Source: Kutzneria chonburiensis
GTDB taxonomy: Bacteria > Actinomycetota > Actinomycetes > Mycobacteriales > Pseudonocardiaceae
Assembly (NCBI RefSeq): GCF_028622115.1
Contig: NZ_CP097263.1
Location: 186,001-250,000 of the forward strand
Reading direction: 5' to 3'
DNA: 64,000 bases
Shown piece after piece: positions 1 through 8,876 of this stretch (positions within the stretch are counted from its first letter, which is position 1; every line of letters starts with the position of its first letter). A model generated the notes under the pieces. It was not told the DNA's origin. It searched no databases and saw only the letters and a list, made by a program, of their open reading frames with translations. The translations under genes were made by a program, and so were the position numbers.

Positions 1-1036
1 CGACCGGCGTGTTCAGGTGCGCGGTCAGCAGCGCGCGGGTCCGGTCCGACCACTTCTGCACGGCCGGCAGGTCCGGGTAGCGGGGCTTGAGCACCGGATC
101 GAGGATCGCCAGCACCTTGGCGGTGCCGTCCAGGTTGGCCAGCGCGGTGTTCAGCGTGGTGCCGCTGCCCTGGTCGTTCTCACCGGTCAGCTCGAACTGG
201 AGGGCGTTCTCCATGATCTCGTGGGCCCGCAGCCCGAGATCGTTCGGATCCACCTGATCGTTGGGCAGCTCGTTCTGGAGTCCGTGCACGTCGGTGGCCA
301 GCTGGTCGGCGACCGGCTTCAGGTCGGCGGCCGATGCGTTGTGCCACAGGCCCTTCTCCAGCGGATGGAAGCCCGCGTCGGAGCCGTCGATCTTGTCCGA
401 GAAGTCGCCGAAGGCGTCATAGGCCGCGCCGAGCGAGTTGTACGCCAGGTGTGCCGGCAGCCAGTCGGCCCGGGCCGCGTCCAGGTTGCCGGCGTCGACG
501 TCGTCCCGCAGCTTGTCGGTCTTGGCCGCCAGGTCGGCGACACCGGTGGCCACCGCCGCCTCGTACTGCTTGACCAGCGGCAACAGGTCGTTCTTGGTCA
601 CCGGGACGACGGCCGGGCCGCCCTTGGCGTCGCCCTGGAGCTGCGTCACCGGGCCAGTGATCGGATCGGTGTCCTCGATCAGGCAGCGGAACGCGAACTG
701 CCCGGCGCCCAGCTGCACGTCCATCGGCGCGCTGGTGTTCGGGCCGAGGCCCTCGACCTCGGCGTACACCTTGTTGCTGGCCACCTCGACCAGGTCCACC
801 TCGGCCGCCGCGTCACCGGTGTTGTGCAGCGTGAAGGTCTGGCGGCCGGTCTTGGGCCCGGTCCAGCCCTGGCCGCACTGGCTGCGGGACACGGTGATCT
901 GCGGCGGGGCGCCGGCCGCGTCGGCCGTCGACTCCCAGGGCCGCCAGACCGCCACCGCCACGACCGCGCCGACGCCGATCACCGCGATCGCCGTCGGCAG
1001 GGGACGGAGGGTCGGCACAGGGTCGCTCCTGGTCAT
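1..1036 (-). CDS. efeO: EfeO-type iron-uptake lipoprotein/periplasmic protein (imelysin fold), C-terminus cut off by window edge
   Basis: Reading the minus strand from an ATG at 1036 gives at least 345 residues without a stop. Residues 13-31 form a hydrophobic N-terminal membrane or signal segment. Residues 45-125 look like the cupredoxin-like domain of EfeO (Cys at QCGQG and FRCLIED). From about residue 150 comes an imelysin/peptidase M75 domain with WLPAHLAYNSLGAAYDAFGDF-like helices and the HPLEKGLW segment, matching the family's HxxE metal motif. EfeO works outside the membrane with EfeU and EfeB in ferrous/ferric iron uptake; efeB and efeU would be expected beyond the left edge. A GTG a few codons downstream is an alternative start. 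Family assignment is strong; the pathway is inferred. Confidence 0.85.
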   Translation of the reverse strand, partial: MTRSDPVPTLRPLPTAIAVIGVGAVVAVAVWRPWESTADAAGAPPQITVSRSQCGQGWTGPKTGRQTFTLHNTGDAAAEVDLVEVASNKVYAEVEGLGPNTSAPMDVQLGAGQFAFRCLIEDTDPITGPVTQLQGDAKGGPAVVPVTKNDLLPLVKQYEAAVATGVADLAAKTDKLRDDVDAGNLDAARADWLPAHLAYNSLGAAYDAFGDFSDKIDGSDAGFHPLEKGLWHNASAADLKPVADQLATDVHGLQNELPNDQVDPNDLGLRAHEIMENALQFELTGENDQGSGTTLNTALANLDGTAKVLAILDPVLKPRYPDLPAVQKWSDRTRALLTAHLNTPV

Positions 1037-1141
1037 CGGAGGTTTCTATCGTGGGGAATCCTAAGGGTGCCGTCCGGAGAGTCCAGCAGTGTTGGCACGC
1101 TGGTCACTCAGTGTTCGTCCTAGTCGGACAGAATAGGCATT

Positions 1142-3457
1142 GTGCCCTCGAATGGACGCACCACTCATCTACTGTCGGTGACGGGTTCGGTACGGGATTG
1201 GCTGGTTCGGCCGGTGGTCACCGCGCCGGTGCCCGAAGACGATCTCGGGTTGGCCGCTTCGGGTTCGCCCTGGGGGCCCGACGGCCGATGGGTCCTCACG
1301 AACGGTCCGGACGTCACGCCGCTGAAGCGCCGGCTCTACCTCGCCCGGCCGTTGGACAGCGCCGGGCCGGTGCCGGAAGTTGTTGAGGGGGCGGAGTTTC
1401 GTCGTATTCATACCGGTGCGGACGGTTTGGTCGATTGGAGCGAATTCTGCTTCACGCCGACCTACCGGACCGCCGTCGCCGGCACCGCGTTCGAGGTCGA
1501 CCAGGCCGAGTGGCGGACGTTGTGCGTGGCCAGCACCGGCCCGTTCTTGCTGCATGTCAACGGTGAACTCCTTTTGCACGCCGACACCGTGAGCTACATG
1601 GAGCCGGTCGAGCACTCGGTCCGGGTGTGGTTGCCGTCCGGCGTCTCGCGGGTCGTGATCACGTCCTGGCAGGTCGGTTTCCGGGAGTGCCGACAGGTCG
1701 TGCGGCTGCGCGTCGGCGGCCTGCCGGTGCGGGTGGTGATCCCCAGTCCCGGCGCGGACGAGCGTGCGTCGGCCGCGGCGGAGCGGATCCTGTCGGCCGT
1801 TGGCACGCCTTCCTGGGGAACGGTCAACGGTGAGGTCGCGTTGACGGGTCCTTCCGGTGCATCGGTGCGGGTCGGCCGCGAGCTCGTGACCTTTGTCGAC
1901 GGCCGGGCTTCCGTGCGGCTGGACTCGTCGGCCGAAGGGGCCGTCGGATCGGCGTCGATGCTGGCCAGCGGCGAGGTCGTGCTGCGGGTGTCGGTCGACG
2001 GCTCGCCGGTGTTCCGCGAGTTCCCGATCGCGGTGCTGCCTCCGGCGTATCGGGGCGAACCCGTTGGCTCACCGGCCCAGTGGCGGTCGGAGCTGCTGGC
2101 ACACGTGCGCTCGACTCCGCCGAGCGTGGCGACCGCGTTGGCGTCCGGGCAGGTATCCGCTTCCGCGTTGGAGCGGTCGCTGTGGATGATCGGCAGCCGG
2201 GCCGACTGCGCCGACTTCGAGGCGGTCGGGCTGCTCACGGCGCTGCACCGGGTTTCCTCGTGGGAGCCCGGCCTGCGGGACACCGTGCGGGCCGCGTTGC
2301 TGGGGTTCAAGTACTGGATCGATCAGCCCGGCCTGGACGCCATGTGCTACTTCACCGAGAACCACCAGCTGGTGTGGCACACCGCCGAGCTGCTGGCCGG
2401 CGAGCTGTTCGCCTCCTCGACGTTCGGCAACACCGGCTGGACCGGCGCTCAGCATGCCGCCCATGGCGGTGAGCTGGCCGCCGAGTGGATCAGACGACGG
2501 TTGGCCGGCGGTTTCAGCGAGTTCAACTCCAACGCCTACCTGGCCATCGACGCGCTGGCCCTGGTGTCCATTGTGGAATTTGCCGCGGATTCGTCGCTGG
2601 TGGCATCGGCTCGGGAGCTGCTGGACCGGATTCTGACCGGGTTGCACGCGACGTCCTGGCGGGGCATCAACGGTGCCGCGCACGGCCGTTCGTACGTGAA
2701 CACCGTGCGGTCGTCGCGGTTCGAGGAGACCGCGCCGATCTTGTGGCTCTGTTACGGCGTCGGCGCATTGAACGCCGCCGTGTTGCCCGCGACGGCCCTG
2801 GCCACCGCCGTCCGGTACCAGCTGCCGGCGGCGCCTGACGGTGTTGAGCTCGCCCGCATCAGTTCGGCGGGGGAGTACCGCTTCGAGCACGACCTGCTCT
2901 CCCGGCCGTACGACTCGGACATCGTGGTGTACAAGACTCCTGACGTGATGTTGTCCACAGTGGAGGATTACCGGCCGGGGCTGCCCGGATTGCAGGAGCA
3001 CATCTGGGGCGCGACGCTCGGGCCGGAGACGCAGGTCTACGTCACGCACGCGCCCAATTCCTCGACCAGCTCATCGGCCCGGCCCAATGCGTGGGCCGGC
3101 AACCGGATCCTGCCTCGGGCCCGGCAGTTCCGGGACGTCGTGCTGGCGCTGTACCGGATTCCGCCGGACGACCCGATGGGCTACACCCACGCCTGGTTCC
3201 CACTGTCTACTTTGGACTCGTGGGAGCAGCGCGGGGTGTGGACGATCGGCCGGCGCGGTGCCGGCATCGTGGCCCTGGCCTGCGAAGGCGGGGCTCGGAT
3301 CGTCACCTCGGGGCCGGACGCCTATCAGGAGCTGCGGCCCAACGGTCCTGGCACCGCGTGGGTGTGCGTGGTCGGTGATCCGTCGCCGGCCGAGCCGGAA
3401 TTCTGGCCTGGTGGCGTGAAATACCGGTCGCATTCGTTGGATTGGGAGGGACCGTGA
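1142..3457 (+). CDS. Large uncharacterised protein, probably glycan-active, coupled to a GH88/GH105 enzyme
   Basis: This is a 771-residue protein with a GTG start and no signal peptide or membrane segment. I do not recognise a named family. Residues ~80-200 look like a beta-sandwich: the stretch GPFLLHVNGELLLH resembles the ligand-binding-like domains attached to sugar hydrolases. Residues ~330-560 are helical and rich in Trp/His (YFTENHQLVWHTAELLAGE, FSEFNSNAYLAIDALAL), like an alpha/alpha toroid of glycosidases and lyases. The C-terminus looks beta-rich again. The stop overlaps the next gene's start by four bases, so both proteins are probably made together for breakdown of one oligosaccharide. 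A small inverted repeat GTCC-N5-GGAC (1117-1129) just upstream could be an operator. Function is inference from shape and neighbour. Confidence 0.6.
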   Translation: MPSNGRTTHLLSVTGSVRDWLVRPVVTAPVPEDDLGLAASGSPWGPDGRWVLTNGPDVTPLKRRLYLARPLDSAGPVPEVVEGAEFRRIHTGADGLVDWSEFCFTPTYRTAVAGTAFEVDQAEWRTLCVASTGPFLLHVNGELLLHADTVSYMEPVEHSVRVWLPSGVSRVVITSWQVGFRECRQVVRLRVGGLPVRVVIPSPGADERASAAAERILSAVGTPSWGTVNGEVALTGPSGASVRVGRELVTFVDGRASVRLDSSAEGAVGSASMLASGEVVLRVSVDGSPVFREFPIAVLPPAYRGEPVGSPAQWRSELLAHVRSTPPSVATALASGQVSASALERSLWMIGSRADCADFEAVGLLTALHRVSSWEPGLRDTVRAALLGFKYWIDQPGLDAMCYFTENHQLVWHTAELLAGELFASSTFGNTGWTGAQHAAHGGELAAEWIRRRLAGGFSEFNSNAYLAIDALALVSIVEFAADSSLVASARELLDRILTGLHATSWRGINGAAHGRSYVNTVRSSRFEETAPILWLCYGVGALNAAVLPATALATAVRYQLPAAPDGVELARISSAGEYRFEHDLLSRPYDSDIVVYKTPDVMLSTVEDYRPGLPGLQEHIWGATLGPETQVYVTHAPNSSTSSSARPNAWAGNRILPRARQFRDVVLALYRIPPDDPMGYTHAWFPLSTLDSWEQRGVWTIGRRGAGIVALACEGGARIVTSGPDAYQELRPNGPGTAWVCVVGDPSPAEPEFWPGGVKYRSHSLDWEGP

Positions 3458-4506
3458 CCGGGCTGGATCCCAGTTCCTCGCTGTACGCCGAGCCTCCGCT
3501 GCCGCCCGTCGATCCGTCGACGTTGACAGTTGACGTGCTGGCCGACACCGGGCGTCGGATCGCCTTGCGGGCCATCGACATGGGCTTGACGCGGTGGTTC
3601 TGGGGCGAGGGCGTGGTGCTGCTCGGGATGCTCCGGCTCGCCGAGGCCACCGGTTCTCCGACGCCGCCGTTCGTGATCGAATTCGTCGAACGCCGGCTGG
3701 CTTCGGGCATCATGCCCGATCACGTCAATTCGATCATTCCCGGCGCGGCTTGTGCTTGGCTGTACCGGGAAACCGGCGATCCCCGCTACGCCGACGCCTG
3801 CTCGGGGTTGTTGGACTGGCTGTCCTCGCGGATCGGTCCCGGGCCGTTGGAGCACTGGCCCGGCGGCGTGTGGGCGGACACCGCTTTCATGGCCGGCGTG
3901 TTCCTCGTCCACTGCGGACGCGCTTTGGACCGTCCCGAGCTGATCGCCGAGGCCGCTCGGCAGTGGCTGTTGCACGCCGAGGTGCTCGGCTCCGAGACCG
4001 GTTTGTTCGCGCACGGCTCGCACCGTGGCGAGACCATCTGGTGCTTCTGGGGCCGGGCCAATGCGTGGCTCGCCTTGGCCGGCGTCGAAATACTCGAAGC
4101 CGACCCGAGCCTCGATCACATCCGTGAACGCCTTACCGCGCAGTTGACCGCTTTGGTGTCGCTCCAGCCCGCGCACGGCGTGTGGGATGTTCTGGTCGAC
4201 GGGCACCCGGAAACCCGGGGCATCATCGAGACCTCCGCCACAGCCGGCATCGCCGCCGCCCTGTTCCGGGCCGCCGCACTGGGTGTTTCTGCTGAAACGT
4301 TCAGGTCATCGGCCTGGCGCGCCTTGGCCGGCCTGCATCCGTACGTGACCTCGGACGGTTCGGTCACCAGAACCAGTGCGGGCACGGTGTTACAACTCGT
4401 GCCGTTCGGGTACTCCGTTATTCGTGACGACCGCGTTCAGCCTTGGGGTCAAGGTCTGGGGCTGCACGCGTACGCCGCCGCCCTGGTCACCCGGACGTGT
4501 CGCTGA
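3454..4506 (+). CDS. Glycoside hydrolase family 88/105, unsaturated glucuronyl/rhamnogalacturonyl hydrolase-like
   Basis: About 350 residues, cytoplasmic, no signal peptide. The sequence shows the alpha6/alpha6-barrel landmarks of GH88/GH105: WADTAFMAG near residue 140 (with the Asp expected in the active site), WGRANAW near 200, ETSATAGIAAALFRA near 260 and PWGQGLGLHAYAA at the C-terminus. The family hydrates the vinyl-ether bond of unsaturated uronic acid residues left by polysaccharide lyases. The start was set at the GTG at 3454 because it forms a GTGA overlap with the upstream stop and has a gggaggg ribosome site at 3444-3450; a TTG at 3442 is also in frame. Substrate is unknown; uptake genes are not adjacent. 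Confidence 0.85.
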   Translation: MTGLDPSSSLYAEPPLPPVDPSTLTVDVLADTGRRIALRAIDMGLTRWFWGEGVVLLGMLRLAEATGSPTPPFVIEFVERRLASGIMPDHVNSIIPGAACAWLYRETGDPRYADACSGLLDWLSSRIGPGPLEHWPGGVWADTAFMAGVFLVHCGRALDRPELIAEAARQWLLHAEVLGSETGLFAHGSHRGETIWCFWGRANAWLALAGVEILEADPSLDHIRERLTAQLTALVSLQPAHGVWDVLVDGHPETRGIIETSATAGIAAALFRAAALGVSAETFRSSAWRALAGLHPYVTSDGSVTRTSAGTVLQLVPFGYSVIRDDRVQPWGQGLGLHAYAAALVTRTCR

Positions 4507-4785
4507 TCCCGTTCGCTACGGTGAACCAAGACGGGTCGCGCGGCGTGGTCCCCACCGGGAAGCCTGGGCGTCAGCTGTCGAGATGCTGAAGGTCACCTGT
4601 CCGGCCCGGCGTAACGGGTCGGCGGGAATCCCCTGGTCAGAAGGGACATGCGCGGATCGTGGGAGAGCTCGCGGGGCCATCGAAAGCTTATCGACAGGCA
4701 ACAAAACGCCCATCCTTAATCCACTCTCAGGTCGAGGTTGTTAGCTAGTCACCGATCACGAGAGGGACGAGGGAGGACACGCCCG
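4507..4785 (+). other. 279-bp gene-free leader upstream of an acyltransferase, with a stable hairpin
   Basis: No convincing open reading frame fits here. The stretch contains a clear hairpin, ccggcccg (4601-4608), loop gcgtaa, cgggtcgg (4615-4622, one G-U pair), followed by ggcgggaatcccc. The length and the conserved-looking blocks suggest a structured 5' leader, but I could not match it to a named riboswitch. The ribosome site gggaggac at 4771-4778 serves the next gene. Confidence 0.35.
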
Positions 4786-5997
4786 ATGAGCGTTCAGCTG
4801 CTCCCCGCCGCGCCGGCGGCCACCACCACGGCGAAGGCGGGCAAGGGACACCTCAACCAGGTCGACCTGGTCCGAGTGCTGACCTTCGCCAGCGTGATCG
4901 CCGTGCACGTCATCACGTACACCAATGACGGCGCCAGCGTGACCGCGTACGGGACGCTCACCCTGCTGCACTTCACCCGGTCCGTGTTCTTCTTCCTCAC
5001 CGGCTTCGTGCTCGTCTACACCTATCGCAGGCGCCCGCTGGCCCCCGGCAACTTCTGGCGGCGGCGGATGTCGCTGGTCGGAATTCCGTACCTGGTGTGG
5101 ACCGGGTTCTACTTCGGCATCATCCAGCAGGTCGGCATGCCCGCGCTGCCCGTCGGCGAGTTCCTCGACTACCTGTGGGGCTGCATCTACAAGGGCATCG
5201 GCTGGTACCACCTGTACTTCCTGCTGGTGTCGCTCCAGTTCTACATCCTGTTCCCGTTCGTGCTGGCCGCCCTGAAGGCCACCGTCCGGCACCACAAGAA
5301 GATCCTCATCGGCTCCGCGGTTTTGCAGCTCGGCATCTCGCTGGCCGAGACCTACCTGCCCGCGCCGTCCGACGGCGACTCGCTGCTGGGGCAGCTGTGG
5401 GGCAACCAGGGCACGCTCGTCGTCAGCTACCAGTTCTTCCTGATCGCCGGCTGCATCGCCGCGTTCCACTACGAGGCGTTCCAGGCGTGGATCACCGCCC
5501 ACAGCCGCCTCATCTGGTGGGGCCTCGGCCTTTCCGCCGCTTTCGCCCTCACCTGGTACGGCGTCAACCTCGCCTACGGTCACACCCCCGGCGACGCCAC
5601 CGGCGTGCTCCAGCCCGAGATGCTGCCGTGGTACGCCTTCGTCGTGCTGGCCCTCTACCTCGTCGGCTCCCGGTGGGCCTCCCGCCAGGCCACCGGCTCC
5701 CGTTGGCAGCGCATCGTCGCGGCGGCGTCGCAGCGCTCCTTCGGCGTCTTCCTCGTGCACCCCGCCATGCTCTGGGTGTTCCTCAACGAGTTCGACATGT
5801 GGTTCCCCAACCACCTCGACCAGGGCCTGCCCCTGACCTTGTCCGCCTACGTCTTCGCCGTGGTCACGTCCCTGATCTTCGTCGAGATCGTCATCAGGAC
5901 CCCGTTGGCCAAGGTCCTCATCGGCCGGGCCCGCATCCCGTTCGGCAAGCCGGTCAAGGCCGCCGCGAAGCCCGAGCCCCAGCCCGCCGCCGCGTAG
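4786..5997 (+). CDS. Acyltransferase 3 family integral membrane protein
   Basis: 403 residues with an ATG start behind gggagg. About ten hydrophobic helices follow a short hydrophilic N-terminus. The opening QVDLVRVLTFASVIAVHV with a His in the first helix, and the later FFFLTGFVLVYTYRRR segment with its basic motif, are typical of the acyltransferase 3 (OafA/WecH-like) family, which acetylates or acylates sugars of cell-surface or secreted glycans. The tail is Lys/Pro/Ala rich. It stands alone in its operon and ends at the outer arm of a palindromic repeat. The acceptor cannot be told from the sequence. Confidence 0.85.
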   Translation: MSVQLLPAAPAATTTAKAGKGHLNQVDLVRVLTFASVIAVHVITYTNDGASVTAYGTLTLLHFTRSVFFFLTGFVLVYTYRRRPLAPGNFWRRRMSLVGIPYLVWTGFYFGIIQQVGMPALPVGEFLDYLWGCIYKGIGWYHLYFLLVSLQFYILFPFVLAALKATVRHHKKILIGSAVLQLGISLAETYLPAPSDGDSLLGQLWGNQGTLVVSYQFFLIAGCIAAFHYEAFQAWITAHSRLIWWGLGLSAAFALTWYGVNLAYGHTPGDATGVLQPEMLPWYAFVVLALYLVGSRWASRQATGSRWQRIVAAASQRSFGVFLVHPAMLWVFLNEFDMWFPNHLDQGLPLTLSAYVFAVVTSLIFVEIVIRTPLAKVLIGRARIPFGKPVKAAAKPEPQPAAA

Positions 5998-5998
5998 C

Positions 5999-6158
5999 CC
6001 CCGTGAGTCCCGCCCAGCGTCACCCCGAAACCTGCTTTCCCGCAGCCCCCGCCACATGCGGTCCGGATGTGGCGCTGGGAGGCAAGTACGGCGCGCATGT
6101 GACGTTCGGATGTGCGCGACAGCGGATTTCGGTGTGCTGGAGAGCGGGACTCGCGGGG
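5999..6158. repeat. Nested intergenic palindromic repeat, copy A (outer arms plus 63-bp inner module)
   Basis: Outer arms CCCCGTGAGTCCCGC (5999-6013) and GCGGGACTCGCGGGG (6144-6158) are inverted repeats with one mismatch; pairing continues inward through CACCCCGAAA and TTTCGGTGTG. Inside sits a 63-bp module (6053-6115) that also occurs at 10895-10957 and, inverted, at 40424-40486. The repeat fills the gap between two convergent genes, so it may act as a two-way terminator or as a REP-like element. Confidence 0.85.
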
Positions 6159-6159
6159 G

Positions 6160-6962
6160 TTATACGGTGGTCCAGGCGGCGATCAACTCCGGCGAATAGA
6201 ACACGCCGTCCACCTCGGCGATCTCGTCGCGAAGACGGGAGTACAAGGTCTCAGGCCCGACCTCCTCGACGGTGGCGAGGCCGGCCTTCTCGATCATGGG
6301 GATGAGGGAGACGGCGGTGGCGGCGGCGTGCACGACGTTGACGGAGTCGGCGTTGCCGGCGGGGCGGGAGCTGGAGAGGTCGGGGAGGGGAAGCCGGCGT
6401 CGCGGAAGATGCGGTAGAGGTCCTCGCCGGGGTTGGGGGTGATGCCGCCGGCCCGCATGGAACCCCGGATCCAGTCCAGACAGCGGGTGGCGAGCGCTGT
6501 GGGCGGGGCGGCGCGGCAGGTGTCGAGCTCGAAGTCCTGGAAGGTGACGACACCGCCGGGACGAACGTGCCGGGCCAGCTCCCGCACGGTGCCGGCGGGG
6601 TCGGCGAGGTGCATGAGGATCAAACGCCCGACGACGGCGTCGACGGGACCGGCGAGCTCGACGGAAGGCAGCACGGCCTGGCGGAACTCGACGTTGGGGA
6701 GGCCCTGGGCCCGTGACCGGGCGACGGCCAGCACGGCGGGATCGGCGTCGATGCCGAGCACGGAACCGGTGGGACCGACGAGGTCGGCGATGAGCAAGCT
6801 GATGTCGCCGGCACCGCAGCCGACGTCGAGGACCCGCATGCCGGGAGAGATGCCGGCCAGGGTGAACAGGTGCCGGCTGTGCGGCCGATAGAGCTCGGCT
6901 TGCAGCATCAGCCGCTCGGTCTCCCGGTCGTTGCGCCCCATCGCGTAGTCCATACGGCCCAT
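6160..6962 (-). pseudogene. Class I SAM-dependent methyltransferase, broken by a one-base frameshift
   Basis: The N-terminal part (from an ATG at 6962) carries the SAM-binding motif VLDVGCGAGDISLLIA and a GIDADPAVL acidic loop, plus LMHLADP and RPGGVVTFQDFE: a typical Rossmann methyltransferase. The coding frame is lost at a C-run corresponding to plus-strand ggggagggg (6382-6390). Downstream in another frame the expected C-terminus continues (MIEKAGLATVEEVGPETL, then YSPELIAAWTTV) to the stop at 6160. Adding one C restores LPDLSSSRPAGNADSVN, so a single-base deletion is the likely cause. It could be a real lesion or a sequence error in a homopolymer. An intact product would be about 268 residues; the substrate is unknown. 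Confidence 0.75.
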
Positions 6963-7052
6963 TCTCACGGCACCGGGACAAGCCGCAATTCCGGACAGTG
7001 GCAACCGAACGGCCCTACCGGCAAGTAGCGATCACTCCCTACCGTCAAGTCC

Positions 7053-8876
7053 ATGCGTGGGGCGATGATCCTGGCAACGGCGCTGGTCATGACGGTCACG
7101 GGCGCGCCGGCGGTGGCGGCGCCGCAGGCGGCGGCGGAGGTGTCGGGCACACCGGCGCAGTCGGTGCAGGGCTTCGGCGCATCGGGCGCCTGGTGGGTGA
7201 ACGACCTCGCGAACTTTGCCCCGACGGTCCAGCAGCGGGTCGGCGATCTGCTGTTCGGCCCGGACGGACTGAACCTGAGCGTCTACCGCTACAACGTGGG
7301 CGGCGGCGGGGTCGGCGTGACGAATCCGCCCCGCGCGCCGCAGACGGCGCTGGTCAGCCCGGGCGTCTACGACTGGTCGAAAGACCCGGGCGGCACGACG
7401 TTCGTGAAACAGGCGGCGCAGCACGGGGTGCCGGACATCCAGGCGTTCGTGAACAGTGCGCCGCCGGTGTGGACGACGAACGGCAAGAGCTGCGGCGGCT
7501 CGCTGAAGAGCGGCAGCGAGGCGGCGTACGGGCAGTTCCTGACCGACGTCGTCACCCACTTCCAGCAGCAGGGCGTGACGTTCTCGCAGGTCAGCCCGAT
7601 GAACGAGCCGGACAACAGCTTCGGCGACTGCGGCCAGGAGGGCATGTCGGTCGGCACCGGCCAGCGCGGTCCGATCGTCCGGGCCCTCGGCGCGGCCCTG
7701 GCCAACGCCGGCTCGCCGGCCCAGGTGCTGGCCGACGAGACCAGCTGGGCGCTCCAGGACATCTTCGAGCTGCCGGCCTGGGCCGGCGACGCCACCACCC
7801 AGCGCTACCTGGTCGCGCTGGCCCACCACACCTACGACTTCCCGAGCAACGCCACCCTGAACACGCTGCGGGCCAGCGCCAAGAACTACGGCAAACCGTT
7901 GTGGGCCACGGAGATCTGCTGCTCCAACGGCGGCGGCTACGGCCAGGGCTACGACCCGACGATCGACGGCGGCCTGCGCATGGCCGACCTGATCCACCAG
8001 GACCTGACCGAGGCCAACGACGCCCAGTTCGACTGGTGGACGGCGCTGTCGCCGGTGTTGGGCTGCGACCCGGTGGCCGCGCCGAGCTGCCCGAGCACCA
8101 AGAACGGCAACGGCTGGAACGACGGCCTGATCTACTACGACCCGAACCACGCGAGCAACGGCAACCAGAATCTCTATGTCACCAAACGGTTCTGGGCGCT
8201 GGCCAACTTCAGCCGGTTCGTTCGCCCCAACGCGGTGCGGTTCCCGATCAGCGGCATGCCGTCCGGCGTGTGGCCGGTGGCTTTCGAGTCCGGCGGCACG
8301 TGGACGGTCGTGGCGATCAACGACAACGCCGCGGACACCGCTTTCCCGCTGCACTTCGGCGCGACGAACGGCCAGCTCACCGCCACCGGCGCGTACCGGA
8401 CGTCGGCCACCGAGGACCTCGCGTCGGTGGCGTTACCGAGCGTCAGCGGCAGCACGGCGACGGCCACGCTGCCGGCCCGCAGCATCACCACGTTCACCTT
8501 CAGCCAGCCGACAACCGTTGTCTCAGGCCACAACTACCTCATCCAGGCGGCCAACGGCTCGTCGGCCGACGTCGCCGGGGCGTCCACTTCGGACGGTGCG
8601 GCGGTGATCCAGTATCACACCACCGGTGACGCCAACCAGCGTTTCACCGTGCAGGCCAACGGAACGATCACCGGCGTGCAGAGCGGCAAGTGTCTGGACG
8701 CCAGTGCGGCAACTGTCGTGCAGCGGACCTGCAACGGCTCGGCGGCCCAGCAATGGACCATCGCCGGCGGAGTGATCTCCAACCAGGGCAGGGGATTGAC
8801 AGCAGTGTCCACAGTGGACGGTGTGCAGCTGACCGTCGGTGCGAACCAGCAGTGGACGCTGAACGCTACCGGTTGA
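7053..8876 (+). CDS. Secreted glycoside hydrolase family 30 enzyme with C-terminal ricin-type lectin domain
   Basis: 607 residues with an N-terminal signal peptide (about residues 1-23, ending AVAAP). The catalytic barrel spans roughly 35-400: SPMNEPD (Glu185) is the expected acid/base and WATEICC (Glu287) the expected nucleophile of clan GH-A GH30 enzymes; a GH30 beta-sandwich follows. From about residue 475 a beta-trefoil-like region with GKCLDAS and QQWT repeats indicates a ricin-B/CBM13 carbohydrate-binding module. GH30 includes glucosylceramidases, beta-1,6-glucanases and beta-1,6-galactanases; the bacterial secreted form with Cys-rich ICCSNG suggests galactan or glucan breakdown, but specificity is not proven. 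Its stop overlaps the convergent gene by 11 bp. Confidence 0.88.
   Translation: MRGAMILATALVMTVTGAPAVAAPQAAAEVSGTPAQSVQGFGASGAWWVNDLANFAPTVQQRVGDLLFGPDGLNLSVYRYNVGGGGVGVTNPPRAPQTALVSPGVYDWSKDPGGTTFVKQAAQHGVPDIQAFVNSAPPVWTTNGKSCGGSLKSGSEAAYGQFLTDVVTHFQQQGVTFSQVSPMNEPDNSFGDCGQEGMSVGTGQRGPIVRALGAALANAGSPAQVLADETSWALQDIFELPAWAGDATTQRYLVALAHHTYDFPSNATLNTLRASAKNYGKPLWATEICCSNGGGYGQGYDPTIDGGLRMADLIHQDLTEANDAQFDWWTALSPVLGCDPVAAPSCPSTKNGNGWNDGLIYYDPNHASNGNQNLYVTKRFWALANFSRFVRPNAVRFPISGMPSGVWPVAFESGGTWTVVAINDNAADTAFPLHFGATNGQLTATGAYRTSATEDLASVALPSVSGSTATATLPARSITTFTFSQPTTVVSGHNYLIQAANGSSADVAGASTSDGAAVIQYHTTGDANQRFTVQANGTITGVQSGKCLDASAATVVQRTCNGSAAQQWTIAGGVISNQGRGLTAVSTVDGVQLTVGANQQWTLNATG

Noticed and set aside
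4507-4785. Cobalamin or c-di-AMP riboswitch
   Set aside because: Short blocks look similar, but the conserved cores could not be placed; left as unassigned leader.
5999-6158. Insertion sequence or MITE with target duplication
   Set aside because: No transposase and no evident target-site duplications at any copy; kept as repeat only.
7032-8354. Minus-strand open frame of 440 codons opposite the GH30 gene
   Set aside because: Shadow of a well-supported secreted enzyme; composition is Arg/Val-rich.
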